64,000 nucleotides of DNA from JBCBSK01 sp965250105. Lineage in GTDB: Bacteria; Pseudomonadota; Alphaproteobacteria; Rhizobiales; Tepidamorphaceae. The notes below the pieces were generated by a model, which saw only the letters and a program-made list of their open reading frames with translations, had not been told where the DNA came from and searched no databases. Location of the stretch: contig OZ252290.1 in the NCBI GenBank assembly GCA_965250105.1, positions 1,488,001 through 1,552,000 of the forward strand. Direction: 5' to 3'. The translations under genes were made by a program, and so were the position numbers. Of the stretch, positions 47,224 through 57,264 are shown in pieces (position 1 is the first letter of the stretch; the number at the start of each line of letters is the position of its first letter).

Positions 47224-47565
47224 ATGACCTATGTGGTTACGGACAACTGCATCAAGTGCAAATTCATGGACTGCGTCGAGGTCTGCCCCGTCGATTGTTT
47301 CTACGAGGGCGAGAACATGCTGGTGATCCACCCCGATGAGTGCATCGACTGCGGCGTCTGCGAGCCGGAATGCCCGGCCGAGGCCATCAAGCCCGATACC
47401 GAGCCGGGCCTCGAGCAATGGGTCGCGATGAATGCCGACTATGCCGAGAAATGGCCCAATATCACCGTGAAGCGGGATTCGCCGCCCGACGCCAAGGAGT
47501 GGGACGGGGTCGAGAACAAGTTTGAGAACCATTTCTCGCCGGAACCCGGCACGGGCGATCTCTGA
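47224..47565 (+). CDS. fdxA: 7Fe ferredoxin FdxA
   Basis: The 113-residue protein has the pattern of seven-iron ferredoxins: [18 protein letters not shown] for one cluster and [16 protein letters not shown] for the other, with the N-terminal MTYVVTDNC typical of FdxA. The C-terminal half has the conserved EKWPNI block. AGGAG lies ten bases before the ATG. It acts in the cytoplasm as an electron carrier whose partners are not known here. The order S4, fdxA, carD is a strong alphaproteobacterial marker. Confidence 0.96.
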   Translation: MTYVVTDNCIKCKFMDCVEVCPVDCFYEGENMLVIHPDECIDCGVCEPECPAEAIKPDTEPGLEQWVAMNADYAEKWPNITVKRDSPPDAKEWDGVENKFENHFSPEPGTGDL

Positions 47566-47806
47566 TCCGGCGAGATCTGCGCGGTCCGGCGCGGTTGCCG
47601 GATGGTTGATCCTTTTTAACCGCGTTTTACATCGCCAGGATGTGTGTGCGGTGCGGAATCTTGAATTTCCGCGCCCGACATGTTAGGATTTCGTCATAGT
47701 CGAGACGCGCCGGGAGCGCTTTTCCCAGACAGTTGATCACACAGGCCGGGTCCTTGGACCGATGACGTCCATGACCCGGAACGGCAGTCTTGCCGCCTCT
47801 GCAGGA

Positions 47807-47821
47807 TTAACGAGGGGTTAA
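47807..47821. promoter_or_regulatory. Perfect CtrA-type site TTAA-N7-TTAA upstream of carD
   Basis: The sequence TTAACGAGGGGTTAA matches the full CtrA recognition motif exactly. It lies 86 to 100 bp upstream of the carD start codon in the 341-bp fdxA-carD gap. CtrA is the cell-cycle master regulator of alphaproteobacteria. The site is a motif match; whether CtrA activates or represses here cannot be told. Confidence 0.55.
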
Positions 47822-47906
47822 CGCCTCCGGCCGTTCGGGACCGGTCCAGCCGGCCTTGAGCCGCCGCCGGACACCAAGCGAGCGAAGTCGGGAGTTCAGA
47901 TTACGC

Positions 47907-48482
47907 ATGACGAGCAAGACGAAGAACAAGCAGGTTGAGCGCGAAGGGTTCGGCACCAACGAATATGTGGTCTATCCCGCCCATGGCGTCGGTCAGATCG
48001 TCGCGATCGAGGAGCAGGAAATCGCCGGCGCGCGGCTCGAACTGTTCGTCATCAATTTCGAGAAGGACAAGCTGACCTTGCGTGTTCCCACCACCAAGGC
48101 CAAGAGCGTCGGCATGCGAAAGCTGTCGGAATCGGGCATCGTCGAAAAGGCGATGGAAACGCTGAAGGGCCGCGCCCGCATCAAGCGCACGATGTGGAGC
48201 CGCCGCGCCCAGGAATACGAAGCCAAGATCAATTCCGGCGACATCGTCTCGATCGCCGAGGTGCTGCGTGACCTTCACCGGTCGGAAGCCCAGCCGGAAC
48301 AGTCCTATTCGGAGCGCCAGCTCTATGAAGCCGCCCTGGCCCGCATGGCGCGCGAGCTGGCCGCCGTGCGCCAGTCGAGCGAGGCAGAAGCCGTCGCCGA
48401 GATCGAACAGACGCTCCTGACCGCGCCGCGTCGCGTCGCCGCCGCCGCGGCCCAGGAAGCGGAAGCCGAAAAGGCCGCCTGA
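47907..48482 (+). CDS. carD: CarD/CdnL family transcriptional regulator
   Basis: CarD-type proteins bind RNA polymerase beta and stabilise open complexes, notably at rRNA promoters. The N-terminal RNAP-interaction domain has YVVYPAHGVGQIVAIEEQEI and FEKDKLTLRVPTTKAKSVGMRKL. The C-terminal helical DNA-binding part has RAQEYEAKINSGD and SYSERQLYEAALARMARELAAV, followed by an Ala/Glu-rich tail. It has 191 residues from the ATG at 47907. A CtrA-like site lies upstream and a clear terminator lies just downstream. Confidence 0.95.
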   Translation: MTSKTKNKQVEREGFGTNEYVVYPAHGVGQIVAIEEQEIAGARLELFVINFEKDKLTLRVPTTKAKSVGMRKLSESGIVEKAMETLKGRARIKRTMWSRRAQEYEAKINSGDIVSIAEVLRDLHRSEAQPEQSYSERQLYEAALARMARELAAVRQSSEAEAVAEIEQTLLTAPRRVAAAAAQEAEAEKAA

Positions 48483-48517
48483 CGCCGGCTACCCGCCGCC
48501 ACATGGCAGCCATCTCG

Positions 48518-48558
48518 AAAGCCCGGTGCCGTCGGAACAGGCCGTACCGGGCTTTTTT
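48518..48558 (+). terminator. Rho-independent terminator after carD
   Basis: AAAGCCCGGT (48518-48527) pairs with ACCGGGCTTT (48546-48555), and the stem runs into a T6 tract. It starts 35 bp after the carD stop codon. This is the clearest intrinsic terminator in the window. Confidence 0.9.
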
Positions 48559-48694
48559 CATGGCTTTTCCGGTTTTCCTTTCCATAAGGGAGAAAACGTA
48601 GGAAGATATTCATCCGAACTTCCATGGCGCACGTAATGCGGGCAGGACAGTCTAGAACAATAGTATAACGGACAACCGGGAAAGGGAGGCCGTC

Positions 48695-49564
<870 letters not shown>

Positions 49565-49713
49565 GATTTGGCCACCTGATGGAAGGCCTCGGCCGGCGTG
49601 CGCCTTGTGACAGTTTCATGACTGAGCCGTGTCAACGCGGCCCGTCGCCCTAATTGCAAGACTTCCGGCATCGGCAATCATGCCACCAGATGCCCAAGCC
49701 AAGGGAGTTTTGC

Positions 49714-50739
49714 ATGGCACAAACCATGAGAGCGGCGGTGGTGCGCGAATTCGGCGCACCGCTCGAGATTTCCGAGGTTCCGGTCCCCGAGGTCGGACCC
49801 GGCCAGATCCTGATGAAGGTCGCCGCCTCGGGCGTCTGTCATACAGATCTTCACGCCGCCACCGGCGACTGGCCGGTCAAGCCGTCGCCGCCCTTCATCC
49901 CTGGCCATGAAGGCGTCGGCACGGTCGCCGCCGTCGGCGCCGGCGTCACCGCCGTCAAGGAAGGCGATCGCATCGGCGTGCCCTGGCTGCACACGGCCTG
50001 CGGCCATTGCGGCCATTGCATGACCGGCTGGGAAACCCTGTGCCATGACCAGCAGAACACCGGCTATTCAGTGGATGGCGGCTTCGCCGACTATGTCCTG
50101 GCCGATCCCAACTATGTCGGCCATCTGCCAGACGAGCTCGATTTCGGCGGCGCGGCACCGGTCCTGTGCGCCGGCGTCACCGTCTATAAGGGGCTGAAGG
50201 AAACCGAGGCCCGGCCCGGCGAATGGGTGGTCATTTCCGGCATTGGCGGGCTCGGTCATATGGCGGTGCAATATGCCAAGGCGATGGGGCTGAATGTCGC
50301 CGCCGTCGACATTGCCGACGACAAGCTGGCGCTCGCCGAGAAGCTCGGCGCCGACCTGACCGTCAATGCCAAGACCCAGGACGCGCCGGCCGAAATCGCC
50401 AAGGCGGTAGGCGGCGCCCATGGCGCGCTGATCACGGCGGTGTCGCGCGAGGCCTTCGCCCAGGCGCTCGGCATGCTGCGCCGCCATGGCACGGTGTCGC
50501 TGGTCGGTCTGCCGCCGGGCGACTTTCCCGTGCCGATCTTCAATGTGGTGCTGAACCGGCTGACGATCCGCGGCTCGATCGTCGGCACGCGCCAGGATCT
50601 CGTCGAGGCGCTGGCCTTCGCGGGTGACGGCAAGGTCGCGGCCCATTACAGCTGGGACACGCTCGACAATATCAATGCGGTCTTCGACAAGATGAAGCGC
50701 AACGAGATCGACGGGCGCGTCGTGCTCAAGATGCAATAG
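49714..50739 (+). CDS. Zinc-dependent alcohol dehydrogenase, AdhP/AdhA-like
   Basis: This is a medium-chain dehydrogenase of 341 residues. The catalytic zinc ligands lie in SGVCHTDLHAATGDWP and PGHEGVG, the structural zinc Cys set is CGHCGHCMTGWETLC, and the NAD-binding glycine motif is ISGIGGLGHMAVQYAKAMG. The set matches bacterial AdhP-type ethanol dehydrogenases that oxidise primary alcohols with NAD. AAGGGAG precedes the ATG at 49714. The gene stands alone, convergent with the next. Confidence 0.93.
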   Translation: MAQTMRAAVVREFGAPLEISEVPVPEVGPGQILMKVAASGVCHTDLHAATGDWPVKPSPPFIPGHEGVGTVAAVGAGVTAVKEGDRIGVPWLHTACGHCGHCMTGWETLCHDQQNTGYSVDGGFADYVLADPNYVGHLPDELDFGGAAPVLCAGVTVYKGLKETEARPGEWVVISGIGGLGHMAVQYAKAMGLNVAAVDIADDKLALAEKLGADLTVNAKTQDAPAEIAKAVGGAHGALITAVSREAFAQALGMLRRHGTVSLVGLPPGDFPVPIFNVVLNRLTIRGSIVGTRQDLVEALAFAGDGKVAAHYSWDTLDNINAVFDKMKRNEIDGRVVLKMQ

Positions 50740-50758
50740 CCGGCAAATGTCCAGTGAC

Positions 50759-50788
50759 GTCCGGGCGTAGGATCAGCCGCGCCCGGAC
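50759..50788. terminator. Hairpin between convergent adh and secreted-protein genes
   Basis: GTCCGGGCG (50759-50767) and CGCCCGGAC (50780-50788) form a perfect 9-bp stem with a 12-base loop. The stem overlaps the last codons of the minus-strand gene. It may serve as a bidirectional terminator for the two convergent genes, although a T-run is missing. Confidence 0.5.
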
Positions 50789-51267
50789 ATCGCGTCCTGG
50801 GCCGCCTTGTCCGGGACAGCCACGTCCCGGGTGATGACATCGAGGGGCGCGGTGCTGGCGCGCGGCGCCAGTGTCGGCCAGTCGGCGGCATCGACCGTGA
50901 TGCGCGCCACGATGCAGGCATCGCGCGCGACGAGCCGCACGTCGAGTTCGTCACCGAGCCGGCGCACCAACGCGAAATCGGCATCGAGCACCGGATAGCC
51001 GAGATGGTCGGCCAACTGGCTCGCGAAACGCTGCGCGGCCACGCCCCGCACGGTGGTCAGGCCGGGCGTTCCAAGATCATCGATATCGAAGATGGCCCGC
51101 GACACGGCGAAACACACCCGGTCGGTCGAGGCCGGCCCGTCCTGGGCCAGCGCGGGCGAGGCGGCGAAGCCGGTCACGGTCAGGCCAACGGCAATGAGCA
51201 GCGCCTTCGCGGCGCGGGCATATCCGGCGGCCAGCCGGTCGACAGCATTTTTGGTGGATGGGGTCAT
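50773..51267 (-). CDS. Uncharacterised secreted protein
   Basis: I do not recognise this 164-residue protein. It has a likely signal peptide (AAKALLIAVGLTVTGFAASP, cut near LAQ). The mature part has two Cys (VCFAVSRA and RDACIVARI) and a segment with regular alternation that looks like mixed alpha/beta (RLGDELDVRLVARD). The start at 51267 is chosen because it opens the signal peptide; the frame is open upstream without protein-like content. No function is suggested by its neighbours. Confidence 0.65.
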   Translation of the reverse strand: MTPSTKNAVDRLAAGYARAAKALLIAVGLTVTGFAASPALAQDGPASTDRVCFAVSRAIFDIDDLGTPGLTTVRGVAAQRFASQLADHLGYPVLDADFALVRRLGDELDVRLVARDACIVARITVDAADWPTLAPRASTAPLDVITRDVAVPDKAAQDAMSGRG

Positions 51268-51884
51268 GCACGAAATGTGGTGTCGGCCGACGCGAAAGAT
51301 GTGCGAAATAGCACATGCCGAGCCGGGCGATCGCGAGCGCGGTCGCGCCGGCACCAGCCGGACCAGCATGCACGGAATTGCCTGATAACGACATTGTTTG
51401 CCGCGCTTGCGTCGAAATCGGGCGGCAAACCACGCCTTTTCCCGCGCCCGGCCGAAAATACCCGGATTGCGGGTTGCCTTCTCCGGCGCCCGCCGTGTTA
51501 AGCTGGAAACGTTCAAGAAATAAAGCGAATGGCTTGGCACAGGGTTCGCCGCCATTCACGACACGCCGGAAAACGGCGGCAGAGGGTTCAGCAAAGTGCC
51601 GTGGAGCGGAGGCTAAGGGTCCATCGCGTGACCTATCTTGAAAATTCAGCCGACAGGCGCGCGGCCCGGCCGCGCGGCGGGCGCGTGCGTTCCCATGCCC
51701 GCCCCGCCGACAGGCCCCGTAACATCCGGCGGCATGGCCAGGCGGTCCGCCCGGCGGCATCGTTCCGATCACGGCCACAGGCGCGAGGATGGCGCGGGAC
51801 GCCGTCGCCCCGTCATCTCGCCATCGTCATCGCTCGCCCCACCGTCGGCTGTCTTCGCGGCGTTACAGAGAGGCCACGCCTAGC
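51268..51884. other. 617-bp gap upstream of the first ABC operon, no gene recognised
   Basis: Several open frames of 80-120 codons cross this gap, but they overlap each other and have Arg-rich, non-conserved translations, which is expected by chance in GC-rich DNA. In particular there is no substrate-binding-protein gene, intact or in fragments, in front of the permease gene. The gap presumably holds the divergent promoters for the secreted protein and the ABC operon. Confidence 0.5.
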
Positions 51885-52835
51885 ATGATCAAGCTCATCT
51901 TCAGACGACTCGTCTCCATGTTCCTGATCATGGCCGTCGTGTCGCTGATCCTGTTCCTGGTCTTCGACAGCGACAAGTTCAAGAAACAGATCGCCGTCGC
52001 CGAACTCGGCGGTTTCGCGGTTTCCGCGCTGAGCGACGAAGACTACAATAACTGGCTGGTCAGCAAGGGCTTGGACCAGCCTTTCTACGTTCGATACTTC
52101 GACTGGCTGGGCAACATCTTCACGGGCGATTTCGGCCACTCCTTCGAGAAGAACACCGAAGTCGGCCCGCTCCTGCTCGACAAGCTCGCGAACACCGGCA
52201 TCCTCGCCTTCTGGGTGTTCGCCTTCATGATACCGATCTCGCTGACGCTCGGGGTCATCGCCGGCATGAAGGAGGGCTCGGTCCAGGATCGAGTGACATC
52301 GTTCATCTCGGTGTTCTTCACGTCGATACCAGAGATCGCCACGGCCATCATCCTGACCACCATCCTGGCGCTCGGCCTTGGCTGGCTGCCGCCGAAATCG
52401 GCCATGGTCCAGGGTTTCGACCCGATGCAGCTCGTCCTGCCGGTGCTGACTTTGGTGCTTTACGGCTTCGGCTATATCGCGCGCATGACGCGCGCCTCGA
52501 TGGCCGAGGTCATGACCTCGCACTACATCCGCACCGCCGTCCTCAAGGGCATTCCCTATAACCGGGTCATCATGCAGCACGCGCTGCGCAACGCGCTGAT
52601 CGCGCCATTCACCGTGATCGTGCTGCAGCTCAACTGGCTGCTGTCCGGCGTCGTCGTGGTCGAGGTGTTCTTCCAGTATGACGGCTTCGGCAAGCTTCTG
52701 CTCGATGCCGCGCTGTTCGGCGACGTCTATGTCATCCAGGCGGCAACGCTCGTCGCGGTCTTCGTCGCCGTGTTCTCGCAAATCATTTCGGACGTGGGCT
52801 ACACCTTCCTGAACCCGCGCATCCGCTTCGCGTAA
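51885..52835 (+). CDS. ABC transporter permease, oligopeptide/dipeptide type (DppB-like)
   Basis: The 316-residue protein has about six membrane helices. The family signature lies in the cytoplasmic EAA-type loop (MTRASMAEVMTSHYIRTAVLKGIPYNRV) and in the N-terminal block VKGLDQPFYVRYFDWL-like region typical of DppB. It has a longer N-terminal periplasmic loop than usual, with two Asp/Lys-rich stretches (FDSDKFKKQ and LSDEDYNNW). AGAGAGG precedes the ATG. The partner permease begins 11 bp later. Substrates of this family are peptides, nickel or other small molecules; the actual substrate is not known. Confidence 0.93.
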   Translation: MIKLIFRRLVSMFLIMAVVSLILFLVFDSDKFKKQIAVAELGGFAVSALSDEDYNNWLVSKGLDQPFYVRYFDWLGNIFTGDFGHSFEKNTEVGPLLLDKLANTGILAFWVFAFMIPISLTLGVIAGMKEGSVQDRVTSFISVFFTSIPEIATAIILTTILALGLGWLPPKSAMVQGFDPMQLVLPVLTLVLYGFGYIARMTRASMAEVMTSHYIRTAVLKGIPYNRVIMQHALRNALIAPFTVIVLQLNWLLSGVVVVEVFFQYDGFGKLLLDAALFGDVYVIQAATLVAVFVAVFSQIISDVGYTFLNPRIRFA

Positions 52836-52846
52836 GGGGACGACCA

Positions 52847-53875
52847 ATGGCCGTAACTGAAACCGCGGGCCAGGCGCCGCAGGAGCCGCTGCTGTCGCGG
52901 CTGAGCCAGCCCAAGCCGGTGCTCGTCCTGCTCTTGCTGTTCTGGATACCGCTGACCGTCTATGTGATGTTCGGCAGGTCACTCGGCGACCACCCCGAGC
53001 TCGTCCTCCTGCCGGCCATGCCGTCGGTCCTGCTGCTCTATGTGCTGGCCATGCGGGCCTGGCGCGAATCCTGGGTCGCGGTGCTCGGCGGCACGCTGGT
53101 GTTCTTCTGGCTGATCATGGCGGTGTTCGCGCCGTTCCTGCCGCTGGTCGATCCCAACCAGCCGATCGCCCCCTTCGTTACCCCGTTCACCGAACGCGGC
53201 GACCAGTTCTTCCTGCTCGGCACCGACTTCAAGGGCCGCGACATGCTGAGCCGCATGATCTGGGGCTGTCAGCGGGTGCTGGTCTGGGGCGTCACGGCGA
53301 CGCTCGTCGCCTATGTCGTCGGCACCGCCTTCGGCCTCGTCGCCGGCTATCTCGCCGGCTGGTGGGACGAGGTCATCTCCTTCATCGCCAACGTCTTCCT
53401 GTCGTTCCCGGTGATGGTCCTGTTCATCCTGATCCTCAACTATCTCGGACCGTCGGGCTTCAACATCGTCATCGCGGTCACGTTCGCTTCCGCGCCGGCG
53501 ATCATGCGTATCGTTCGCGGCCTGGCGCTCGACATCAAGACGCGCGACTACGTCTTCGCCGCCCAGACCCGCGGCGAGCATCCGATCTACATCATGGTGG
53601 TCGAGCTTCTGCCCAATGTGCGCGGGCCGATCATCGTCGATGCCTGCCTCAGGCTCGGCTACACCACGGTCGCCATCACCACGCTGACCTTTCTCGGGCT
53701 CGGCCTGCAGCCGCCCGATCCGGACTGGGGGCTGATGATCCGCGAAGCGGCGGGCACGGCGCTGTTGTGGAAATTCTCTTACATGCTGCTCATCCCGGCC
53801 TTGTCCGTGTCGAGCCTCATCCTCGGCTTCAACCTTCTGGCCGATGGCCTGCGCGAAATGAGCCTGCGCGACTGA
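52847..53875 (+). CDS. ABC transporter permease, oligopeptide/dipeptide type (DppC-like)
   Basis: The 342-residue protein is the second permease. The FLLGTDFKGRDMLSRMIWG block is diagnostic of DppC, and GLALDIKTRDYVFAAQTRGEHPIYIM is the EAA loop. It has an extended N-terminus with two extra hydrophobic segments before the core (residues 20-110), as in some oligopeptide permeases. The fused ATPase gene follows after 23 bp, so the three genes form one operon. Confidence 0.93.
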   Translation: MAVTETAGQAPQEPLLSRLSQPKPVLVLLLLFWIPLTVYVMFGRSLGDHPELVLLPAMPSVLLLYVLAMRAWRESWVAVLGGTLVFFWLIMAVFAPFLPLVDPNQPIAPFVTPFTERGDQFFLLGTDFKGRDMLSRMIWGCQRVLVWGVTATLVAYVVGTAFGLVAGYLAGWWDEVISFIANVFLSFPVMVLFILILNYLGPSGFNIVIAVTFASAPAIMRIVRGLALDIKTRDYVFAAQTRGEHPIYIMVVELLPNVRGPIIVDACLRLGYTTVAITTLTFLGLGLQPPDPDWGLMIREAAGTALLWKFSYMLLIPALSVSSLILGFNLLADGLREMSLRD

Positions 53876-53898
53876 TCCTGGGTTAGGAGAAAAAGACG

Positions 53899-56418
53899 AT
53901 GAACGATATCGCCCTGGCCGAACCGACCGCGCGGAGCGTGCCCGCCACCGAGCCCGTGCCGGTTCTGGAATGCCGCAATGTCTGCATTTCCTATTTCGTC
54001 CGCGCCGGCGAGATACCGGCGGTCGTCGACTTCAATCTCAAGCTGATGCCGGGTGAAGCGCACGGCATCGTCGGCGAATCGGGCTGCGGCAAGTCGACCG
54101 TCGCGCTCGCCATCATGCGCTATCTCGGCAAGAACGGCCGGGTCGTGTCGGGCGAGATCCTCTATGAGGGGCGCGACATGCTGAAGATGAGCGCCGAGGA
54201 ACTGCGCCAGTTGCGCGGCTCGCAGATCTCGATGGTCTATCAGGAACCGATGGCCTCGCTGAACCCGTCGATGAAAATCGGCGACCAGCTCGCCGAGGTC
54301 ATCATCTATCACGAGGGCACCGACAAGGCGGAAGCGCTCGACCGTTCGGAAAAGATGCTCGCCAAGGTGCGCCTGCCCGATCCGCGCCGCATCATGGGCT
54401 GCTATCCGCACCAGATATCGGGCGGCCAGCAGCAGCGCGTGGTCATCGCCATGGCGCTGTTGTCGAACCCGCGACTGTTGCTGCTCGACGAGCCGACCAC
54501 CGCGCTCGACGTCACGGTCGAGGCCGGCATCGTCGAACTCATCAAGGAGATCTCCGAGGAATTCGGCACCTCGATGATCTACATCTCGCACAATCTCGGC
54601 CTGATCCTCGAGACCTGCGACCGGATCACGGTGATGTATTCGGGTGAGGCGGTCGAGGTCGGTGACGTGGCCGATGTGTTCAACGAGATGCGCCATCCCT
54701 ATACGCGCGGCCTGTTCGCCTCGATCCCGCTGCCGGGCGCCGACAAGAACGCCCGCCCGCTGGTTGCGATACCCGGGCAATTGCCGCTGCCGCATCAGCG
54801 GCCGACCGGCTGCTATTTCGCGCCGCGCTGCGATTTCTTCCAGGACGGGCTGTGCAACGTGCCCGATCTCGGCATGCGGCCGGTGCCGCATGACAACGAG
54901 CATTATGTGCGCTGCGCGCGCTATGAGGAGATCGACTGGACCGTCTCCGGCCCCAAGGGCGAGATCAAGCCCGAGGTCGACCAGGGCGACTATGTGCTCC
55001 GCGTCGAGGACATGTCCAAGCATTACGAGATCGAGCAGGGTGGCATGTTCTCGCTCGGCGCCGAGAAGAAGACCGTCAAGGCCAATGAGGGGCTTAACTT
55101 CCGTGCCCGCGAGGCGGAGACCGTCGCCATCGTCGGCGAATCCGGCTGCGGCAAGTCGACCTTCGCCAAGGTGCTGATGGGGCTCGAGGATTCGACCGAT
55201 GGCAGCGTCACCCTCGGCAATGTCGAACTCGGCAGCCTGCCGGTCGAAAAGCGCGACGAGAAGACGATCTCGCGCCTTCAGATGGTCTTCCAGAACCCGT
55301 TCGACACACTGAACCCCTCGCATACGGTGGGCGGCCAGATCGCCCGCGTCATCCGCAAGTTCGGCGTCGCCCAAGACAAGGCCGAGGTCGACGAGATCGT
55401 CGGCAAGCTGCTCGACACGGTGAAATTGCCGCGCGAGTTCGCCAAGCGCCGGCCGCGGCAATTGTCCGGCGGCCAGAAGCAGCGCATCGGCATCGCCCGC
55501 GCCTTCGCGGGCAATCCCAAGGTCGTCATCGCCGACGAGCCGGTCTCCGCGCTCGACGTCTCGGTGCAGGCCGCCGTGACCGATCTCCTGATGGACATCC
55601 AGCGCGAGAACCGCACCACGCTTTTGTTCATCAGCCACGACCTGTCGGTGGTGCGCTATCTGTCCGACCGGATCGTCGTGATGTATCTCGGCCGGATCAT
55701 GGAGAAGGGGACGACCGAGGAGGTCTTCAACCCGCCCTATCATCCCTATACCGAAGCACTTCTGGCCGCGGTGCCGATCGCCGACACCCATATCGAGAAG
55801 CGCCATATCGTGCTCAAGGGCGAGATCCCCTCGCCGGCCAATCCACCCAAGGGCTGCCCGTTCCAGACCCGCTGCCAGTATATGATGCCCGGCAAGTGCG
55901 ACGTTGAACTGCCGCCGATCAAGGAATTCGGCGACCGGCACACCATCATGTGCCATCTCACCGACGACGAGCTTCTGAACATGGAGCCCGTCATCAAGAT
56001 CAAGCCGGAAGACGCAGAACCCTCGGCGGACGCAGCCCAGTCGGCATTGGCCGATACCCCCGCGCTCAAGGTCGACGGCGGATCGCCCGCGCCGGCAGCG
56101 CCAGCAACGGCGGACGCGGTCAGCGCCAGGCTCGCCGATCTGCCCGACGACGCGACGCCCGAGGAACGGGCCGACGCGGTCGGCACAAGGCCGCATGGGC
56201 TCGACGCGGCGCGCGACGGCGCGGCTGACGATCTGAAACGGATCAAGGGCGTCGGCCCGGTCAATGAGCAGAAACTCAACGCGCTCGGCATCTATCACTA
56301 TGACCAGGTCGCGGCCTGGAGCCAGGACGAGATCAACTGGGTCGGCGCCTATCTCGCCTTTCCCGGGCGGATCGAACGCGAGGACTGGACCGGTCAGGCG
56401 AAGACTCTCGGCACCTGA
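53899..56418 (+). CDS. Dual ABC ATPase (DppD/DppF fusion) with C-terminal helix-hairpin-helix domain
   Basis: The 839-residue protein contains two ABC ATPase domains. The first (about residues 23-340) has Walker [10 protein letters not shown] at 59-67, signature SGGQQQR and Walker [13 protein letters not shown]; the second (about 370-690) has GESGCGKST near 413, SGGQKQRIG and [12 protein letters not shown]. Both carry the C-terminal oligopeptide-type Cys-rich tails ([11 protein letters not shown] and [11 protein letters not shown]). After an Ala/Asp/Pro linker (about 690-775) comes a third domain, [22 protein letters not shown] and ...[24 protein letters not shown]. That tail matches the HhH-like tail found on alphaproteobacterial L21 and NuoE, not a usual part of ABC ATPases. 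Confidence 0.92.
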   Translation: MNDIALAEPTARSVPATEPVPVLECRNVCISYFVRAGEIPAVVDFNLKLMPGEAHGIVGESGCGKSTVALAIMRYLGKNGRVVSGEILYEGRDMLKMSAEELRQLRGSQISMVYQEPMASLNPSMKIGDQLAEVIIYHEGTDKAEALDRSEKMLAKVRLPDPRRIMGCYPHQISGGQQQRVVIAMALLSNPRLLLLDEPTTALDVTVEAGIVELIKEISEEFGTSMIYISHNLGLILETCDRITVMYSGEAVEVGDVADVFNEMRHPYTRGLFASIPLPGADKNARPLVAIPGQLPLPHQRPTGCYFAPRCDFFQDGLCNVPDLGMRPVPHDNEHYVRCARYEEIDWTVSGPKGEIKPEVDQGDYVLRVEDMSKHYEIEQGGMFSLGAEKKTVKANEGLNFRAREAETVAIVGESGCGKSTFAKVLMGLEDSTDGSVTLGNVELGSLPVEKRDEKTISRLQMVFQNPFDTLNPSHTVGGQIARVIRKFGVAQDKAEVDEIVGKLLDTVKLPREFAKRRPRQLSGGQKQRIGIARAFAGNPKVVIADEPVSALDVSVQAAVTDLLMDIQRENRTTLLFISHDLSVVRYLSDRIVVMYLGRIMEKGTTEEVFNPPYHPYTEALLAAVPIADTHIEKRHIVLKGEIPSPANPPKGCPFQTRCQYMMPGKCDVELPPIKEFGDRHTIMCHLTDDELLNMEPVIKIKPEDAEPSADAAQSALADTPALKVDGGSPAPAAPATADAVSARLADLPDDATPEERADAVGTRPHGLDAARDGAADDLKRIKGVGPVNEQKLNALGIYHYDQVAAWSQDEINWVGAYLAFPGRIEREDWTGQAKTLGT

Positions 56419-56422
56419 TCTG

Positions 56423-56439
56423 CATTGACATCGTCAATG
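56423..56439. terminator. Small hairpin downstream of the ABC ATPase
   Basis: CATTGAC and GTCAATG form a perfect 7-bp stem with a 3-base loop, 5 bp after the ATPase stop codon and in the convergent gap with the DUF1194 gene. It is a weak stem without a T-run. Confidence 0.35.
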
Positions 56440-56494
56440 ATGCGGAGCGCGCCGCGCGCCGCCTGTCGACACGCGATGTTACCAAGCCGCCTCG

Positions 56495-57217
56495 TCAGCG
56501 TGCCGCGACATTGGGCAGATCCTCGATCTCGCGCAGGAGCTTGCGGCGCATGGCCTCGGCGAAATCACGATAGTCCCGCGCCGTCATCACGAAGGCGCCC
56601 GGCCCGGTGATCACCGCCGACCGATACCAGTCGTCGAGTTCGGGGTCCTCGTTCAGGATGGCGAGGCCGTTGATCGTGATGCCGCGCGACAGCGCCATCG
56701 CCCGGGCATGGTGGATCAGCGCGACATAGTCGCGCGGCGGGGTTTCACGCCCGTCGCCCGAGACATCGACCACCTGGCGCGTGCCGGCAAAGCCGTTGCG
56801 GTCGAACATGCGCATCGCCTGGGTCAGGCCGGCGCCGATCCCGGTGCCGCCGCTGACCCGGCGCGGAAAACCCACGACCAGCGCGGCGAAGCGGTCGGCG
56901 TCCTCGGCGGTCGCGATCTCAAACCACGCCGTCTCGTCGGAGACGATGCCGGCCTCCGCCCAGACGATCATCGCCACCGCGACCCGGCCGATGGCGCCGC
57001 CGGCGATCGCCTCGAGCACGCTGTCGTCGCGGATCGCCGCGGCGATCCCGCTGAGCTGCAGGTCATATTCGGCGGCGCTCACGCTGCCCGACGCGTCGAC
57101 CGCGAGCACCAGTTCCAGATCAACGAAGGTGTCGGCCCGCGCCGGGCCCACGCCCTGCCCGATGAAAAGGCCCGGAAGCGACAGGCCCAGGAGAATGATC
57201 GCGATCGCGCGCCGCAT
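56495..57217 (-). CDS. DUF1194 (von Willebrand A-like) secreted protein
   Basis: The 240-residue protein has a signal peptide (IAIILLGLSLPGLFIGQG, cut near ARA) and a VWA-type fold: the metal site VDASGSVSAAEYDLQ follows VDLELVLAV, later blocks are GGTGIGAGLTQAMRMFD and VVDVSGDGRETPP. DUF1194 proteins are extracytoplasmic with unknown partners. The start at 57217 opens the signal peptide. It is encoded downstream of the GFA/CWC/D-carbamoylase group on the same strand and convergent with the ABC operon. Confidence 0.92.
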   Translation of the reverse strand: MRRAIAIILLGLSLPGLFIGQGVGPARADTFVDLELVLAVDASGSVSAAEYDLQLSGIAAAIRDDSVLEAIAGGAIGRVAVAMIVWAEAGIVSDETAWFEIATAEDADRFAALVVGFPRRVSGGTGIGAGLTQAMRMFDRNGFAGTRQVVDVSGDGRETPPRDYVALIHHARAMALSRGITINGLAILNEDPELDDWYRSAVITGPGAFVMTARDYRDFAEAMRRKLLREIEDLPNVAAR

Positions 57218-57264
57218 GCCCCGCCGTCCGTGCCGAAGAGGGATCCATTGCTCTCTTAGCGCGT

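Noticed and set aside
53779..56298. 839-codon open frame on the minus strand
   Set aside because: Antisense to the dual ABC ATPase, which has all motifs. No independent similarity.
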